Part shown: positions 14,121 through 20,455 of the stretch, piece after piece
Numbering within the stretch: position 1 is the first letter of the stretch
Layout of the letters: every line of letters begins with the position of its first letter
DNA from: JAFGIT01 sp016929465 [NCBI: Candidatus Coatesbacteria bacterium]
GTDB taxonomy: Bacteria; B130-G9
Assembly: GCA_016929465.1 (NCBI GenBank)
Contig: JAFGIT010000405.1
Location: 1 to 20,455, forward strand
Direction of reading: 5' to 3'
DNA: 20,455 bases
The notes under the pieces: model-generated
What the model saw: only the letters and a program-made list of their open reading frames with translations
Databases searched by the model: none
Told to the model about the DNA's origin: nothing
Program-made: the position numbers and the translations under genes

Positions 14121-16592
14121 TCAGACGCCCTCGCCCCCAGATTCCGCCTTCTTCTTGAGTAAGAGCTCGATCGCTGCTCGCTGTGCCGCCTTTCGAACGT
14201 AGAAATCGAATGGTTCCAGACCCTTGCTCTTGTATTCGGAAACCTCGATCAGGCTATCCAGATACTCCTCATCCCCGAGTCGTCCCAGGAATTCCGCCGC
14301 TACGATCCTATCCTTGAAATCGCCCTGCATCAGGACGTTCTTGATCCGTTTCTTGGCATTCTCATTGCCGAGAACCGCCGCCGGATACGAGATGAAGAAT
14401 AGCTGTTCGTATTCCTTATCTGAATGGAGGGGTGAGAAGCCGAGATAATTGCCGTCTAGTCGCTTGAATTTGCCCATGATATGTCTCTCTGCCTTCGCAG
14501 AGCCGCTCATCTCGGCGAGTGCGATCGCCGCTTCCTTGCCGACCGCAGGCTTCTTCTCCATCAGCTGGATGATCGTCTTGGCAGAATCGTCATACCGGAG
14601 TTTGCCGAGAGAAGTCAGGCATCCTCTGAGAACAACGATGCTATTCTCGGTTTCCAGCATGTCGGATAGCTTCCTGGCCACCCTGTCCGCCAGTTCGGAT
14701 CGGCCAAGTTCGCCGGCGAGGTTGCCCAGAGACTGAGCAGCGTAGGCACGGAGAGCCGCACTGGAATCATCCAAGAGGCCCAGTATGAGCCTCACAGATT
14801 CTTCGCCGCCCATCTTGACCAGTGCCTGGGCCGCGCTCTCCTTTAAATCGCGATCAGACCCCTGAACAGCTTCCCGGATGGCGGGTAAGGCCTTTCTATC
14901 GATCGCGGCCAGCGCGTCCTTTGCGGATGATCTCACCTGTTTGCTCTTATCGCCGAGCAACGAGATCAGTGCTGAAATGAACGCGTCAGAATCGATGGGT
15001 CTCTTGGCGCATATATCCGCCGCCCTTCGCCTGATCCGGTTATCTGTGTGCTGAATCAGCCTCAAGAGGTCCTTCTCTGGAATTGGCTCCTGGACATACC
15101 AGAGCAGATACGTGGCTCTCAAGGCCGTCTGCAGGTCATCCGACTCGGCCGCCTCGATGAATTTGTCGAACATCTCGGTTCTGCCGGCCTGATAGAGAGC
15201 AAACTGAGAGTGAAGGCGCACGATTGGGTCGCTGTCTATCTTGAGCTGCTGCTCCGCCAATTGGCCAACCTCGGGGTCCGATAGGAAGGCGAGCGCGAGC
15301 ATAGCCTGCGAGCGTACGAAGGTCTCTTCGGACTTTAGAGCTGAGATGAGTGATTGCTTTGCCTTTACTCCAAGATCAACCAGCCCACGTATTATGAAGT
15401 AATCGTAATAGTTCGCGGACGCCGCCTTGAGCAGTGCCTGCGCCGCAACCGTGCTGTCTATGTAAGACAGACCAAGAAGGGCGTATTGCCTCGCGCTGGG
15501 CTGCTTCCCATCAACAACGACAAGGGACTTGGTGTCCGCGGCAATGACCTTCTCGAGGTATCGAACAGTCTCCGTCACGAATTCATTTTCCTCGTTTTCC
15601 GTCCCGATGGCCGAGACAAACGACCTGGGTGTATATCTTCCCGGCTGAAGGTAATCGTCCTCCTGTCGCATGGCGATGTCTGTGAGTTCGGCGCCGAGCA
15701 GCGCGCTCGATATCAGCTCCATCTCCTCGGAGATGATCTCCGGGGTATCAATGAAATAAAGGGTAGTCAGTGATTTGTCCCGGTCGCTATAGATATCTTG
15801 CTGGACATAATTGGTGCAGTAGAAGGTGATGTATCTCGCAAGAGAATTGGCCTCGGCTGCAATTGCAGCTCTCAGCGAATCCTGCTCGACGAAGTGAAGC
15901 GCGAGCTGTGACATTTTCTCGGCAAGTTCCACGCTATTTTCGCTCGAAGCAGAAAGCGAGACGAAGGCTGCGGCGCCTTCCATCGCAACCAAGCCCTTGA
16001 CGGCCTCCGCCCGAACGGATGCGTCCGGGTCCTCACTTGCTTCCTTGAGCGCCTTCGCGGCTTCCTCATTATTCATGCTCGACAGAAGCTTGACCGCCTG
16101 CAGCCTGTTCGCGGGGTCCCGGTCCTTTAGCGCAAAAGCCAGGGCCGGGATGGTCCCGGGGGAATGCAGCCGGCCAAGCATATCGATGCCCATCGATCGA
16201 TATCTCGGGATCTCGGAACGCACCAGAGCCTCGGCGGCGGAGATGTCCTTTATTCGGCTGAGAGCGGAGGCAGCTGCTCGTTGAACGTCCTCCCTGCCGT
16301 CGCCGAGGAGCTTCTCGAGGTCCGGTACCGCCTCGACGGCTCCGCTCTTCGCAAGGGCGTCGGCAGCAGCAATTATGACCCTCTGGTGCGGATCATAGAG
16401 CGCCTTGACCAGGGCATCTATATATAAGTCACCTTTCATCCCGGCAAGCCTCTTCGCGGCGCGCTCCTTTGCCGCAGGACCCTTGCTGCCCAATAGGGTG
16501 GTAACATCCGAATACGGATTCGGCGCACAGCCCCAGAGCACGACCACAACCATCACGACAGTGATGACCTTCAGAAGACTGATTCTAGACAT
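14121..16592 (-). CDS. Large HEAT-repeat lipoprotein
   Basis: 823 residues. An N-terminal signal (about residues 6-20) ends in Leu-Trp-Gly-Cys with Cys22 as a good lipobox cysteine, and the residues after it (Ala-Pro-Asn-Pro) do not include an inner-membrane retention Asp at +2. The mature protein is largely HEAT/PBS-lyase-like repeats (alternating helices of the form A-x-x-A-L-x-x-[IL]), in two blocks at about 35-215 and 360-640, with further repeats to 800. A less regular region at about 220-355 is rich in Tyr/Glu/Asp and may be an insert domain. HEAT solenoids bind other proteins, so this is probably a periplasmic or outer-membrane scaffold. The ATG at 16592 has an excellent AGAGGTGAT site. 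It is the third gene after two stator-like proteins, with gaps of 33 and 26 bases, suggesting a joint complex. Confidence 0.82.
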   Translation of the reverse strand: MSRISLLKVITVVMVVVVLWGCAPNPYSDVTTLLGSKGPAAKERAAKRLAGMKGDLYIDALVKALYDPHQRVIIAAADALAKSGAVEAVPDLEKLLGDGREDVQRAAASALSRIKDISAAEALVRSEIPRYRSMGIDMLGRLHSPGTIPALAFALKDRDPANRLQAVKLLSSMNNEEAAKALKEASEDPDASVRAEAVKGLVAMEGAAAFVSLSASSENSVELAEKMSQLALHFVEQDSLRAAIAAEANSLARYITFYCTNYVQQDIYSDRDKSLTTLYFIDTPEIISEEMELISSALLGAELTDIAMRQEDDYLQPGRYTPRSFVSAIGTENEENEFVTETVRYLEKVIAADTKSLVVVDGKQPSARQYALLGLSYIDSTVAAQALLKAASANYYDYFIIRGLVDLGVKAKQSLISALKSEETFVRSQAMLALAFLSDPEVGQLAEQQLKIDSDPIVRLHSQFALYQAGRTEMFDKFIEAAESDDLQTALRATYLLWYVQEPIPEKDLLRLIQHTDNRIRRRAADICAKRPIDSDAFISALISLLGDKSKQVRSSAKDALAAIDRKALPAIREAVQGSDRDLKESAAQALVKMGGEESVRLILGLLDDSSAALRAYAAQSLGNLAGELGRSELADRVARKLSDMLETENSIVVLRGCLTSLGKLRYDDSAKTIIQLMEKKPAVGKEAAIALAEMSGSAKAERHIMGKFKRLDGNYLGFSPLHSDKEYEQLFFISYPAAVLGNENAKKRIKNVLMQGDFKDRIVAAEFLGRLGDEEYLDSLIEVSEYKSKGLEPFDFYVRKAAQRAAIELLLKKKAESGGEGV

Positions 16593-16625
16593 TGATCACC
16601 TCTTTGAATTTATATTGACAAGACC

Positions 16626-17450
16626 TCATTGAAGTAAAAACCTCTTGCCGCCCTCGCGGTTCTCGATAACCATGTTGATTGCACCGGTTTCCAGGGGCTC
16701 CCAGGCCACATCGATATTCTTCCGGCTGAGTGCCTTCCTCAGCTGCATGAATATATTGAAGCCAGATGGCCGAACAACAAACGCCACATATTCTTTTTCC
16801 GGGTCGATACGGGAGATCTCTGAACGCCAATCTGAGCTCTCCTCGACGATCTGCTCGAGAGATTCACCTGGCCGGCGTCGAATGACCACGCTGCTTCCGC
16901 CAAGGCCCTTGGTCGAGTAGTACTTACGTATATATCTTCCGAAGAATGGATTGACCTTGTCATCGTCGCATTCGAAATAAAGAGCCCTCTTCGTGCTCTC
17001 CTGCTGGACCGGATTGTGGAGCTCCACATTCTGTTTCTTAATCGTGAAGTCATCTGGAACGAGTGCCCTGAGCCGCTTGAGCTCATCCAGCTCCAGGTCC
17101 TCTTTCTCCTTCAACTTATTCAACCGGGCCGCATATTCTGCGACATATTCCTCGAGCTCCTTGCTCAACTTGAGCTTGGCTTGTATCTCATCCAGCTGTT
17201 CTATCGCCTCGCGGATGCGGCGCTTCTCATCGGTCTCCTTTTTCAGCTTCTCAATCTCGTGATTCAATTTGGAGATGTCGAGGTTGACGTTCGACAGCTC
17301 GGTGCGAAGCGGAACAGGTGCGCTCATCCCGAGCGTGTGCAGGACGATGATCGCGATCATGAAGACCAGCACACCGACGGTGCAGGCCAAGATGTCGAGA
17401 AATGAGAAACTGAAGAAGCCAACCTCTGAGGACCTTCGAGAGCGCGCCAT
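16626..17450 (-). CDS. Stator-like TM/coiled-coil protein B (membrane Asp present)
   Basis: 274 residues, unknown function. An N-terminal TM helix (about 15-38, FSFLDILACTVGVLVFMIAI) carries Asp19 at its cytoplasmic end, the arrangement of the proton-carrying Asp in ExbD/TolR/MotB. A long coiled coil follows at about 50-130 (Lys/Glu-rich heptads), then a soluble domain at 150-274. The soluble domain holds YFEC (158-161) and FVVRPSG (224-230) followed by an FxxLR-like helix. It is a clear paralogue of the gene upstream (17477-18226). ExbD and MotB work with ExbB/MotA, but no such gene is in the window, so a motor role is inference. The ATG at 17450 has GAGG eleven bases upstream, a long spacing. 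It is the middle gene of an operon with HEAT lipoprotein last. Confidence 0.78.
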   Translation of the reverse strand: MARSRRSSEVGFFSFSFLDILACTVGVLVFMIAIIVLHTLGMSAPVPLRTELSNVNLDISKLNHEIEKLKKETDEKRRIREAIEQLDEIQAKLKLSKELEEYVAEYAARLNKLKEKEDLELDELKRLRALVPDDFTIKKQNVELHNPVQQESTKRALYFECDDDKVNPFFGRYIRKYYSTKGLGGSSVVIRRRPGESLEQIVEESSDWRSEISRIDPEKEYVAFVVRPSGFNIFMQLRKALSRKNIDVAWEPLETGAINMVIENREGGKRFLLQ

Positions 17451-17476
17451 CTATGGAGTTGCCTCAGTTTCCTTGT

Positions 17477-18226
17477 TCACGAGAAAAAGAGCTCCCACTC
17501 ATTCAGAACAGGCTCATATCCGACCTTGAACTCCGAATTCTCGGAGATGGCTCGCAGTGATTCGAATGTCGCGATCCCCGATGGCCTGATCAGGAAGACC
17601 ACGTAGTTGCCGTGTTTGGGAACTCCAGCATGCTCGAGCCATTCATCGAGCGATTTTTCCTCGATATTCTTGTCAGCCATTGTGACCGATTTGCCTGCGG
17701 GCCAGACAACCGCCTCGTTCTCCCGGCATTCGATGTAAATCGGGAGTGTCTCGACAGACCCGGCGTGCTTCACCTCCGCAACCACCGACCTACTGGCTTT
17801 GATCATGGTCGCTTTCTTGCGGAGTTCATCGAGTTCGGACTCTCGGACCTGATCGGTCGTGTCCTCCTTGACAAGGCGCATCTCGAACTCTTTTTCCTTC
17901 TTCTCTAGCGCGGCGACCTTTTGCCTCAATTCCTCGAGCTCACGCCTTCGGTCCTTCAGCTCCGGGATTTTCCTATTTGCTAGAAACTCCCGGTCCTTCA
18001 GGAGCTGCTCTTTAAGCCTCTCCATCTGTTCCTTCTTCAGCTCCAGCTTGTCCTTGCTCCCGAGGATCTCATCTTCGATCTGGCTGGTGTCAACGAGGTC
18101 CTTGCTGTGCGCGATGAAGATGAAGAGAATGAAGGCCAACGCGCCGATAATGCATGACAAGACGGCCATGAATGGGAAATGCAGAATATCGACCTGACCC
18201 GATCCAGTTCTCTTGGGTTTACCCAC
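17477..18226 (-). CDS. Stator-like TM/coiled-coil protein A (membrane Asp replaced by Ala)
   Basis: 249 residues, unknown function. The TM helix (about 17-39, FPFMAVLSCIIGALAFILFI) aligns with that of protein B, including the shared [SA]C...G pattern. Ala21 stands where B has its membrane Asp19; the only nearby Asp is Asp13, before the helix. A coiled coil covers about 45-140. The C-terminal domain has YIEC (164-167), VVWP, and FLIRPSG (211-217) followed by ATFESLR and VGYEP, closely parallel to B. Start GTG at 18226 (sequence GTG GGT AAA), with GGTGAT close upstream as a plausible ribosome site. It is the first gene of the three-gene operon. A -10-like CATAAT (18282-18287 on the minus strand) lies about 55 bases upstream. 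Confidence 0.76.
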   Translation of the reverse strand: MGKPKRTGSGQVDILHFPFMAVLSCIIGALAFILFIFIAHSKDLVDTSQIEDEILGSKDKLELKKEQMERLKEQLLKDREFLANRKIPELKDRRRELEELRQKVAALEKKEKEFEMRLVKEDTTDQVRESELDELRKKATMIKASRSVVAEVKHAGSVETLPIYIECRENEAVVWPAGKSVTMADKNIEEKSLDEWLEHAGVPKHGNYVVFLIRPSGIATFESLRAISENSEFKVGYEPVLNEWELFFS

Positions 18227-18523
18227 GGATCACCAGGACCTTCCGATAAAGGGCCGCCTGCTAAGTTCGGCGAGGAGTTCCATTATGTCAGACCACTCTT
18301 ACTTCTTAAGTCGCACTTGGACGCATCTCGATGTCGTCACCTGGGATAATTTGCGACGACACCTATATTCCCTAAACAGATTGCATGAGCTCAAGGTTGC
18401 CTCAGTTACCATTTCTGGGGCAGAGATGCTCGATCCGAGATCGACTTGAACTATTCAATCGAGCCTGACAACCTAACCTATGATCCTGCAATTTCTGATT
18501 TCGTCGATTAGGGAGATTGAAGC
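18227..18523. other. Divergent intergenic region upstream of stator operon and mtnA
   Basis: 297 bases between divergent genes. On the minus strand there is a CATAAT -10-like box at 18282-18287 without a good -35. On the plus strand there is TATGAT at 18479-18484 about 40 bases before mtnA, also without a good -35. A possible small ORF is described separately (18285-18449). No repeat or RNA gene is seen. Confidence 0.4.
18285..18449 (+). CDS. Possible small protein (54 residues)
   Basis: An ATG at 18285 is preceded by GAGGAG at a spacing of seven bases, as good a ribosome site as any in the window. The frame runs 54 codons to a TGA. The peptide (MSDHSYFLSRTWTHLDVVTW...) has no signal, TM or recognised motif. 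It lies in the same direction as mtnA, 74 bases before it. Its start overlaps the presumed -10 box of the opposing operon. It could be a leader peptide, a gene remnant, or a chance ORF. Confidence 0.25.
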   Translation: MSDHSYFLSRTWTHLDVVTWDNLRRHLYSLNRLHELKVASVTISGAEMLDPRST

Positions 18524-19576
18524 GTGGTTAAAGGGAGCAGTTTCTATACTATCGAATGGCTCGCTGAAGGCATTAGCATGCTCGATCAGCGAATTCTGCC
18601 GGAAAAGGAGATATACAACCTCTACGACGACTACGAAGGCGTCGCAGATGCAATCAAGACCATGGTCATTCGCGGCGCACCTGCGATAGGAGTCGCGGCC
18701 GCGATGGGGATCGCGATCGCGGCAGAGAAAGCAAATGTGGGGAGCTTCGACGAGCTATCAGATGCCTTGAAGCCCGCCTTCGAGCTGATCGCCTCCACCA
18801 GGCCGACGGCGGTGAACCTTTTCTGGGCGCTCGACCGTATGAGGAACAGGCTCTCGGAGCTACAGGACAGCGGGGTGAATGAGGCGAAGGCCGCACTCGT
18901 GAGCGAGGCGCTTGCAATCCGAAGGGACGATGTCGAGATCAACAGAGCAATGGGCAGATATGGAGCGGAGTTCATAAACGATGGTGACACGGTCTTGACT
19001 CACTGCAACGCCGGCGCGCTCGCCACAGCGGGATACGGAACAGCACTCGGAGTAATCAGGGCAGCGGTCGAAGCAGGGAAGATGATTGACGTCCTCGCGG
19101 ACGAGACCAGGCCCTTCCTGCAGGGCGCGAGGCTCACAGCGTGGGAGCTGCACAAGGATGGCATACCCGTAACCCTCATCACCGACAACATGGCAGGTGC
19201 GATGATGGCGAAGGGGATGGTCCAGAAGATCGTCGTCGGAGCGGACAGGATCGCTGCCAATGGAGATGTAGCGAACAAGATCGGGACCTATTCCGTCGCG
19301 GTCCTCGCGAAACGCCACGGCATTCCGTTTTTTGTTGCCGCTCCGCTTAGCACGATCGATAGAACGCTCGCCGATGGCTCCGGAATCCCAATCGAGGAAC
19401 GCTCGCCGGATGAGGTCACGCATATCGGTGGATACCGGATCGTCCCCAAGGGCGTGCCAGTAAAGAACCCAGCTTTTGACGTTACCCCAAATGAACTCGT
19501 CTCCGCCATATTCACCGAAAAAGGCGTAGCCAGGGCGGATTACAGGGAGACCATCGCCGGATTATTCGAGAATTGA
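18524..19576 (+). CDS. mtnA: S-methyl-5-thioribose-1-phosphate isomerase
   Basis: 350 residues, the normal MtnA length. It isomerises methylthioribose 1-phosphate to methylthioribulose 1-phosphate in the methionine salvage pathway, in the cytosol. Key segments are all present: [13 protein letters not shown] (50-62), [12 protein letters not shown] (92-103), [10 protein letters not shown] with the catalytic Cys161, [17 protein letters not shown] (193-209), and [17 protein letters not shown] with the catalytic Asp241. This separates it from eIF2B alpha-type regulators, which lack these active-site residues. The start is a GTG at 18524 with GGGAG eight bases upstream. No other salvage gene (mtnP, mtnB, mtnD and so on) is in the window. 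The adjacent phosphodiesterase is not a known pathway member. Confidence 0.96.
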   Translation: MVKGSSFYTIEWLAEGISMLDQRILPEKEIYNLYDDYEGVADAIKTMVIRGAPAIGVAAAMGIAIAAEKANVGSFDELSDALKPAFELIASTRPTAVNLFWALDRMRNRLSELQDSGVNEAKAALVSEALAIRRDDVEINRAMGRYGAEFINDGDTVLTHCNAGALATAGYGTALGVIRAAVEAGKMIDVLADETRPFLQGARLTAWELHKDGIPVTLITDNMAGAMMAKGMVQKIVVGADRIAANGDVANKIGTYSVAVLAKRHGIPFFVAAPLSTIDRTLADGSGIPIEERSPDEVTHIGGYRIVPKGVPVKNPAFDVTPNELVSAIFTEKGVARADYRETIAGLFEN

Positions 19577-19580
19577 GAAT

Positions 19581-19610
19581 CAGACACTAATTGACACGAA
19601 TCAACACGAA
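19581..19610. repeat. Degenerate 10-base tandem repeat
   Basis: Three 10-base units run head to tail: CAGACACTAA, TTGACACGAA, TCAACACGAA. The second and third share the core ACACGAA, and the first is a degenerate ACACTAA copy. The cluster begins four bases after the mtnA stop. Confidence 0.5.
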
Positions 19611-19643
19611 CAGAGAAAATCAGGACGGCGACAGTCTGCTCTA

Positions 19644-19679
19644 TGTCCATAGAGCCCATGATGTCCATATTGTCCATCC
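19644..19679. repeat. 9-base tandem repeat, four copies
   Basis: Units of exactly nine bases: TGTCCATAG, AGCCCATGA, TGTCCATAT, TGTCCATCC, at 19644, 19653, 19662 and 19671. Three copies keep TGTCCAT and one is AGCCCAT. It lies between mtnA and the phosphodiesterase and ends 28 bases before the latter's start codon. Confidence 0.6.
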
Positions 19680-19707
19680 AGCATTCTATCTCAATAAGGA
19701 ATAGACC

Positions 19708-20196
19708 ATGAAGGTAGGTATAATCGCTGACACGCATGACTATCTGCCCAATATCGATAAGGCAGTGTCGCTATTCAATGAGCGGAAGGTCGAGCATATC
19801 ATTCATGCGGGTGACATAGTCTCGCCATTCACCGCGAACATATTCCGGAAGCTGAGGGCGCCGATGAAGGCGGTCTTTGGCAACAACGATGGCGACAAGC
19901 TCTTTCTCGCCAAGTCGTTCGAAGGTATTGCCGAATTCCACGAGCGGTATCTTACCCTCGAGCTTCAGGGCAAGCGGATTCTGGTCTTCCATCAGCCCGA
20001 CTTCATAGAGTCGGTCTCGAGGTCGCGCGACTACGACGTGGTAATCCACGGCCACACACACAAAATGCGAGTGGATAACCGCGAGGCGCTATTGATCAAT
20101 CCTGGCGAATGCTGCGGCTACCTCACCAATCGCGCTTCCGTTGTTATCCTCGATCTGAATACAATGAACGTAGAGGTCCTCGAACTCCCAGCCTAG
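19708..20196 (+). CDS. MJ0936/YfcE-like metallophosphoesterase
   Basis: 162 residues, the usual length for small calcineurin-like phosphodiesterases of the MJ0936/YfcE group. They hydrolyse phosphodiester bonds with two metal ions in the cytosol. Metal motifs are in order: Asp8-x-His10 (ADTH), Gly35-Asp36 (HAGD), Gly-Asn-Asn60-Asp61 (GNND), His95, and Gly115-His116-x-His118 (GHTH). The fourth motif reads Phe-His-Gln instead of the common His-Gly, with the His kept. The natural substrate is unknown for most of this group. The ATG at 19708 has AAGGA seven bases upstream. It follows mtnA after 131 bases of repeat-bearing DNA and may be expressed with it. A weak hairpin lies downstream at 20234-20260. 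Confidence 0.9.
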   Translation: MKVGIIADTHDYLPNIDKAVSLFNERKVEHIIHAGDIVSPFTANIFRKLRAPMKAVFGNNDGDKLFLAKSFEGIAEFHERYLTLELQGKRILVFHQPDFIESVSRSRDYDVVIHGHTHKMRVDNREALLINPGECCGYLTNRASVVILDLNTMNVEVLELPA

Positions 20197-20233
20197 CGAT
20201 CAATACATTCCATCTGGGAGTCAGCATATCGCT

Positions 20234-20260
20234 GCGCTCGGAAGATAAACGCCGATGCGC
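20234..20260. terminator. Weak hairpin after the phosphodiesterase
   Basis: GCGCTCGG (20234-20241) pairs with CCGATGCGC (20252-20260) with one bulged A and a 10-base loop. No U-tract follows, so it is at best a non-canonical terminator. Confidence 0.25.
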
Positions 20261-20316
20261 TGCACCCGGGGAGCGAACCGATGATCGAAGTTGGCACAAC
20301 CTCCTGTTTTCGGGTG

Positions 20317-20347
20317 TTGACATGGCAGTTTAATAGGGCAGTATTCT
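20317..20347 (+). promoter_or_regulatory. Possible promoter near the window end
   Basis: A perfect TTGACA (20317-20322) is followed after 19 bases by TATTCT (20342-20347). The spacing is longer than ideal. No gene start can be seen in the remaining 108 bases; a target would lie beyond the window. The rest of 20197-20455 holds nothing I can support. Confidence 0.25.
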
Positions 20348-20455
20348 CGCCACATAGCACGAAATGACCGGCTGCTCCTAAGAATCTGTGCAATGAAGAA
20401 GTCAGTTGATGTGATGTAGATGCACGTGCTAACACGTGTTCTCAGCGGAAATAAG

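Noticed and set aside
15354-15773. Plus-strand frame of 139 codons inside the HEAT lipoprotein gene
   Set aside because: It is antisense to a continuous, well-supported repeat protein and has no ribosome site or motif.
14121-18226. Classification of the operon as Zorya anti-phage defence
   Set aside because: Zorya needs a MotA-like ZorA, a ZorB with an OmpA-like end, and cytosolic helicase or nuclease effectors. None is present, and the partner here is a lipoprotein.
20289-20312. Possible sigma-54 promoter (TTGGCACAACC...)
   Set aside because: The -24 half looks good, but at the required spacing the -12 position reads TG instead of GC, and no gene follows in the window.

Overview
The window looks like chromosomal backbone of a Gram-negative bacterium. 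The evidence is an LPS-core type heptosyltransferase, TonB C-terminal lipoproteins, several lipoboxes, and sigma-54 type regulation. The base composition is moderately GC-rich by eye, with GTG and TTG starts in addition to ATG. I could not place it in a named phylum. The mix of housekeeping genes with long multi-gene sets of unknown membrane proteins fits an uncultured or poorly sampled lineage, but that is inference. I saw no rRNA, tRNA, CRISPR array, transposase or integrase.

Layout. From 15 to 5676 lie envelope genes. Two GT-C type polytopic glycosyltransferase-like proteins (minus strand, about 15-1565 and 4249-5676) flank a tandem pair of paralogous TonB C-terminal lipoproteins (minus, 1777-2841) and a divergent membrane-anchored eight-repeat beta-propeller protein (plus, 3009-4223). 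From 5919 to 9847 everything is on the plus strand: a SAM methyltransferase with a different base texture, a small membrane protein with an acidic tail, an NtrC-type sigma-54 response regulator, and pyrF.

From 9904 to 18226 everything is on the minus strand. In transcription order this is a three-gene set (two related TM/coiled-coil proteins reminiscent of ExbD/MotB stators, then a large HEAT-repeat lipoprotein), a short-chain dehydrogenase, two paralogous zinc-ribbon membrane proteins, waaF translationally coupled to the second of these, and a small anchored protein with its own good promoter. From 18524 to the end the genes are on the plus strand: mtnA (methionine salvage) and an MJ0936/YfcE-like phosphodiesterase, separated by two short tandem-repeat clusters. 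The last 260 bases hold no gene I can support.

How the genes fit together. Most of the content concerns the envelope: sugar transfer to the surface (two GT-C proteins, WaaF), trans-envelope protein scaffolds (TonB-domain lipoproteins, propeller, HEAT lipoprotein), and a probable inner-membrane machine of paired stator-like subunits. The strongest candidate for an undescribed system is the 14121-18226 operon. Its two small subunits share an N-terminal TM, a coiled coil and a C-terminal domain with a Y-[IF]-E-C motif and an RPSG motif, but only one of them keeps an aspartate in the membrane segment. A second candidate is the zinc-ribbon pair feeding into waaF.
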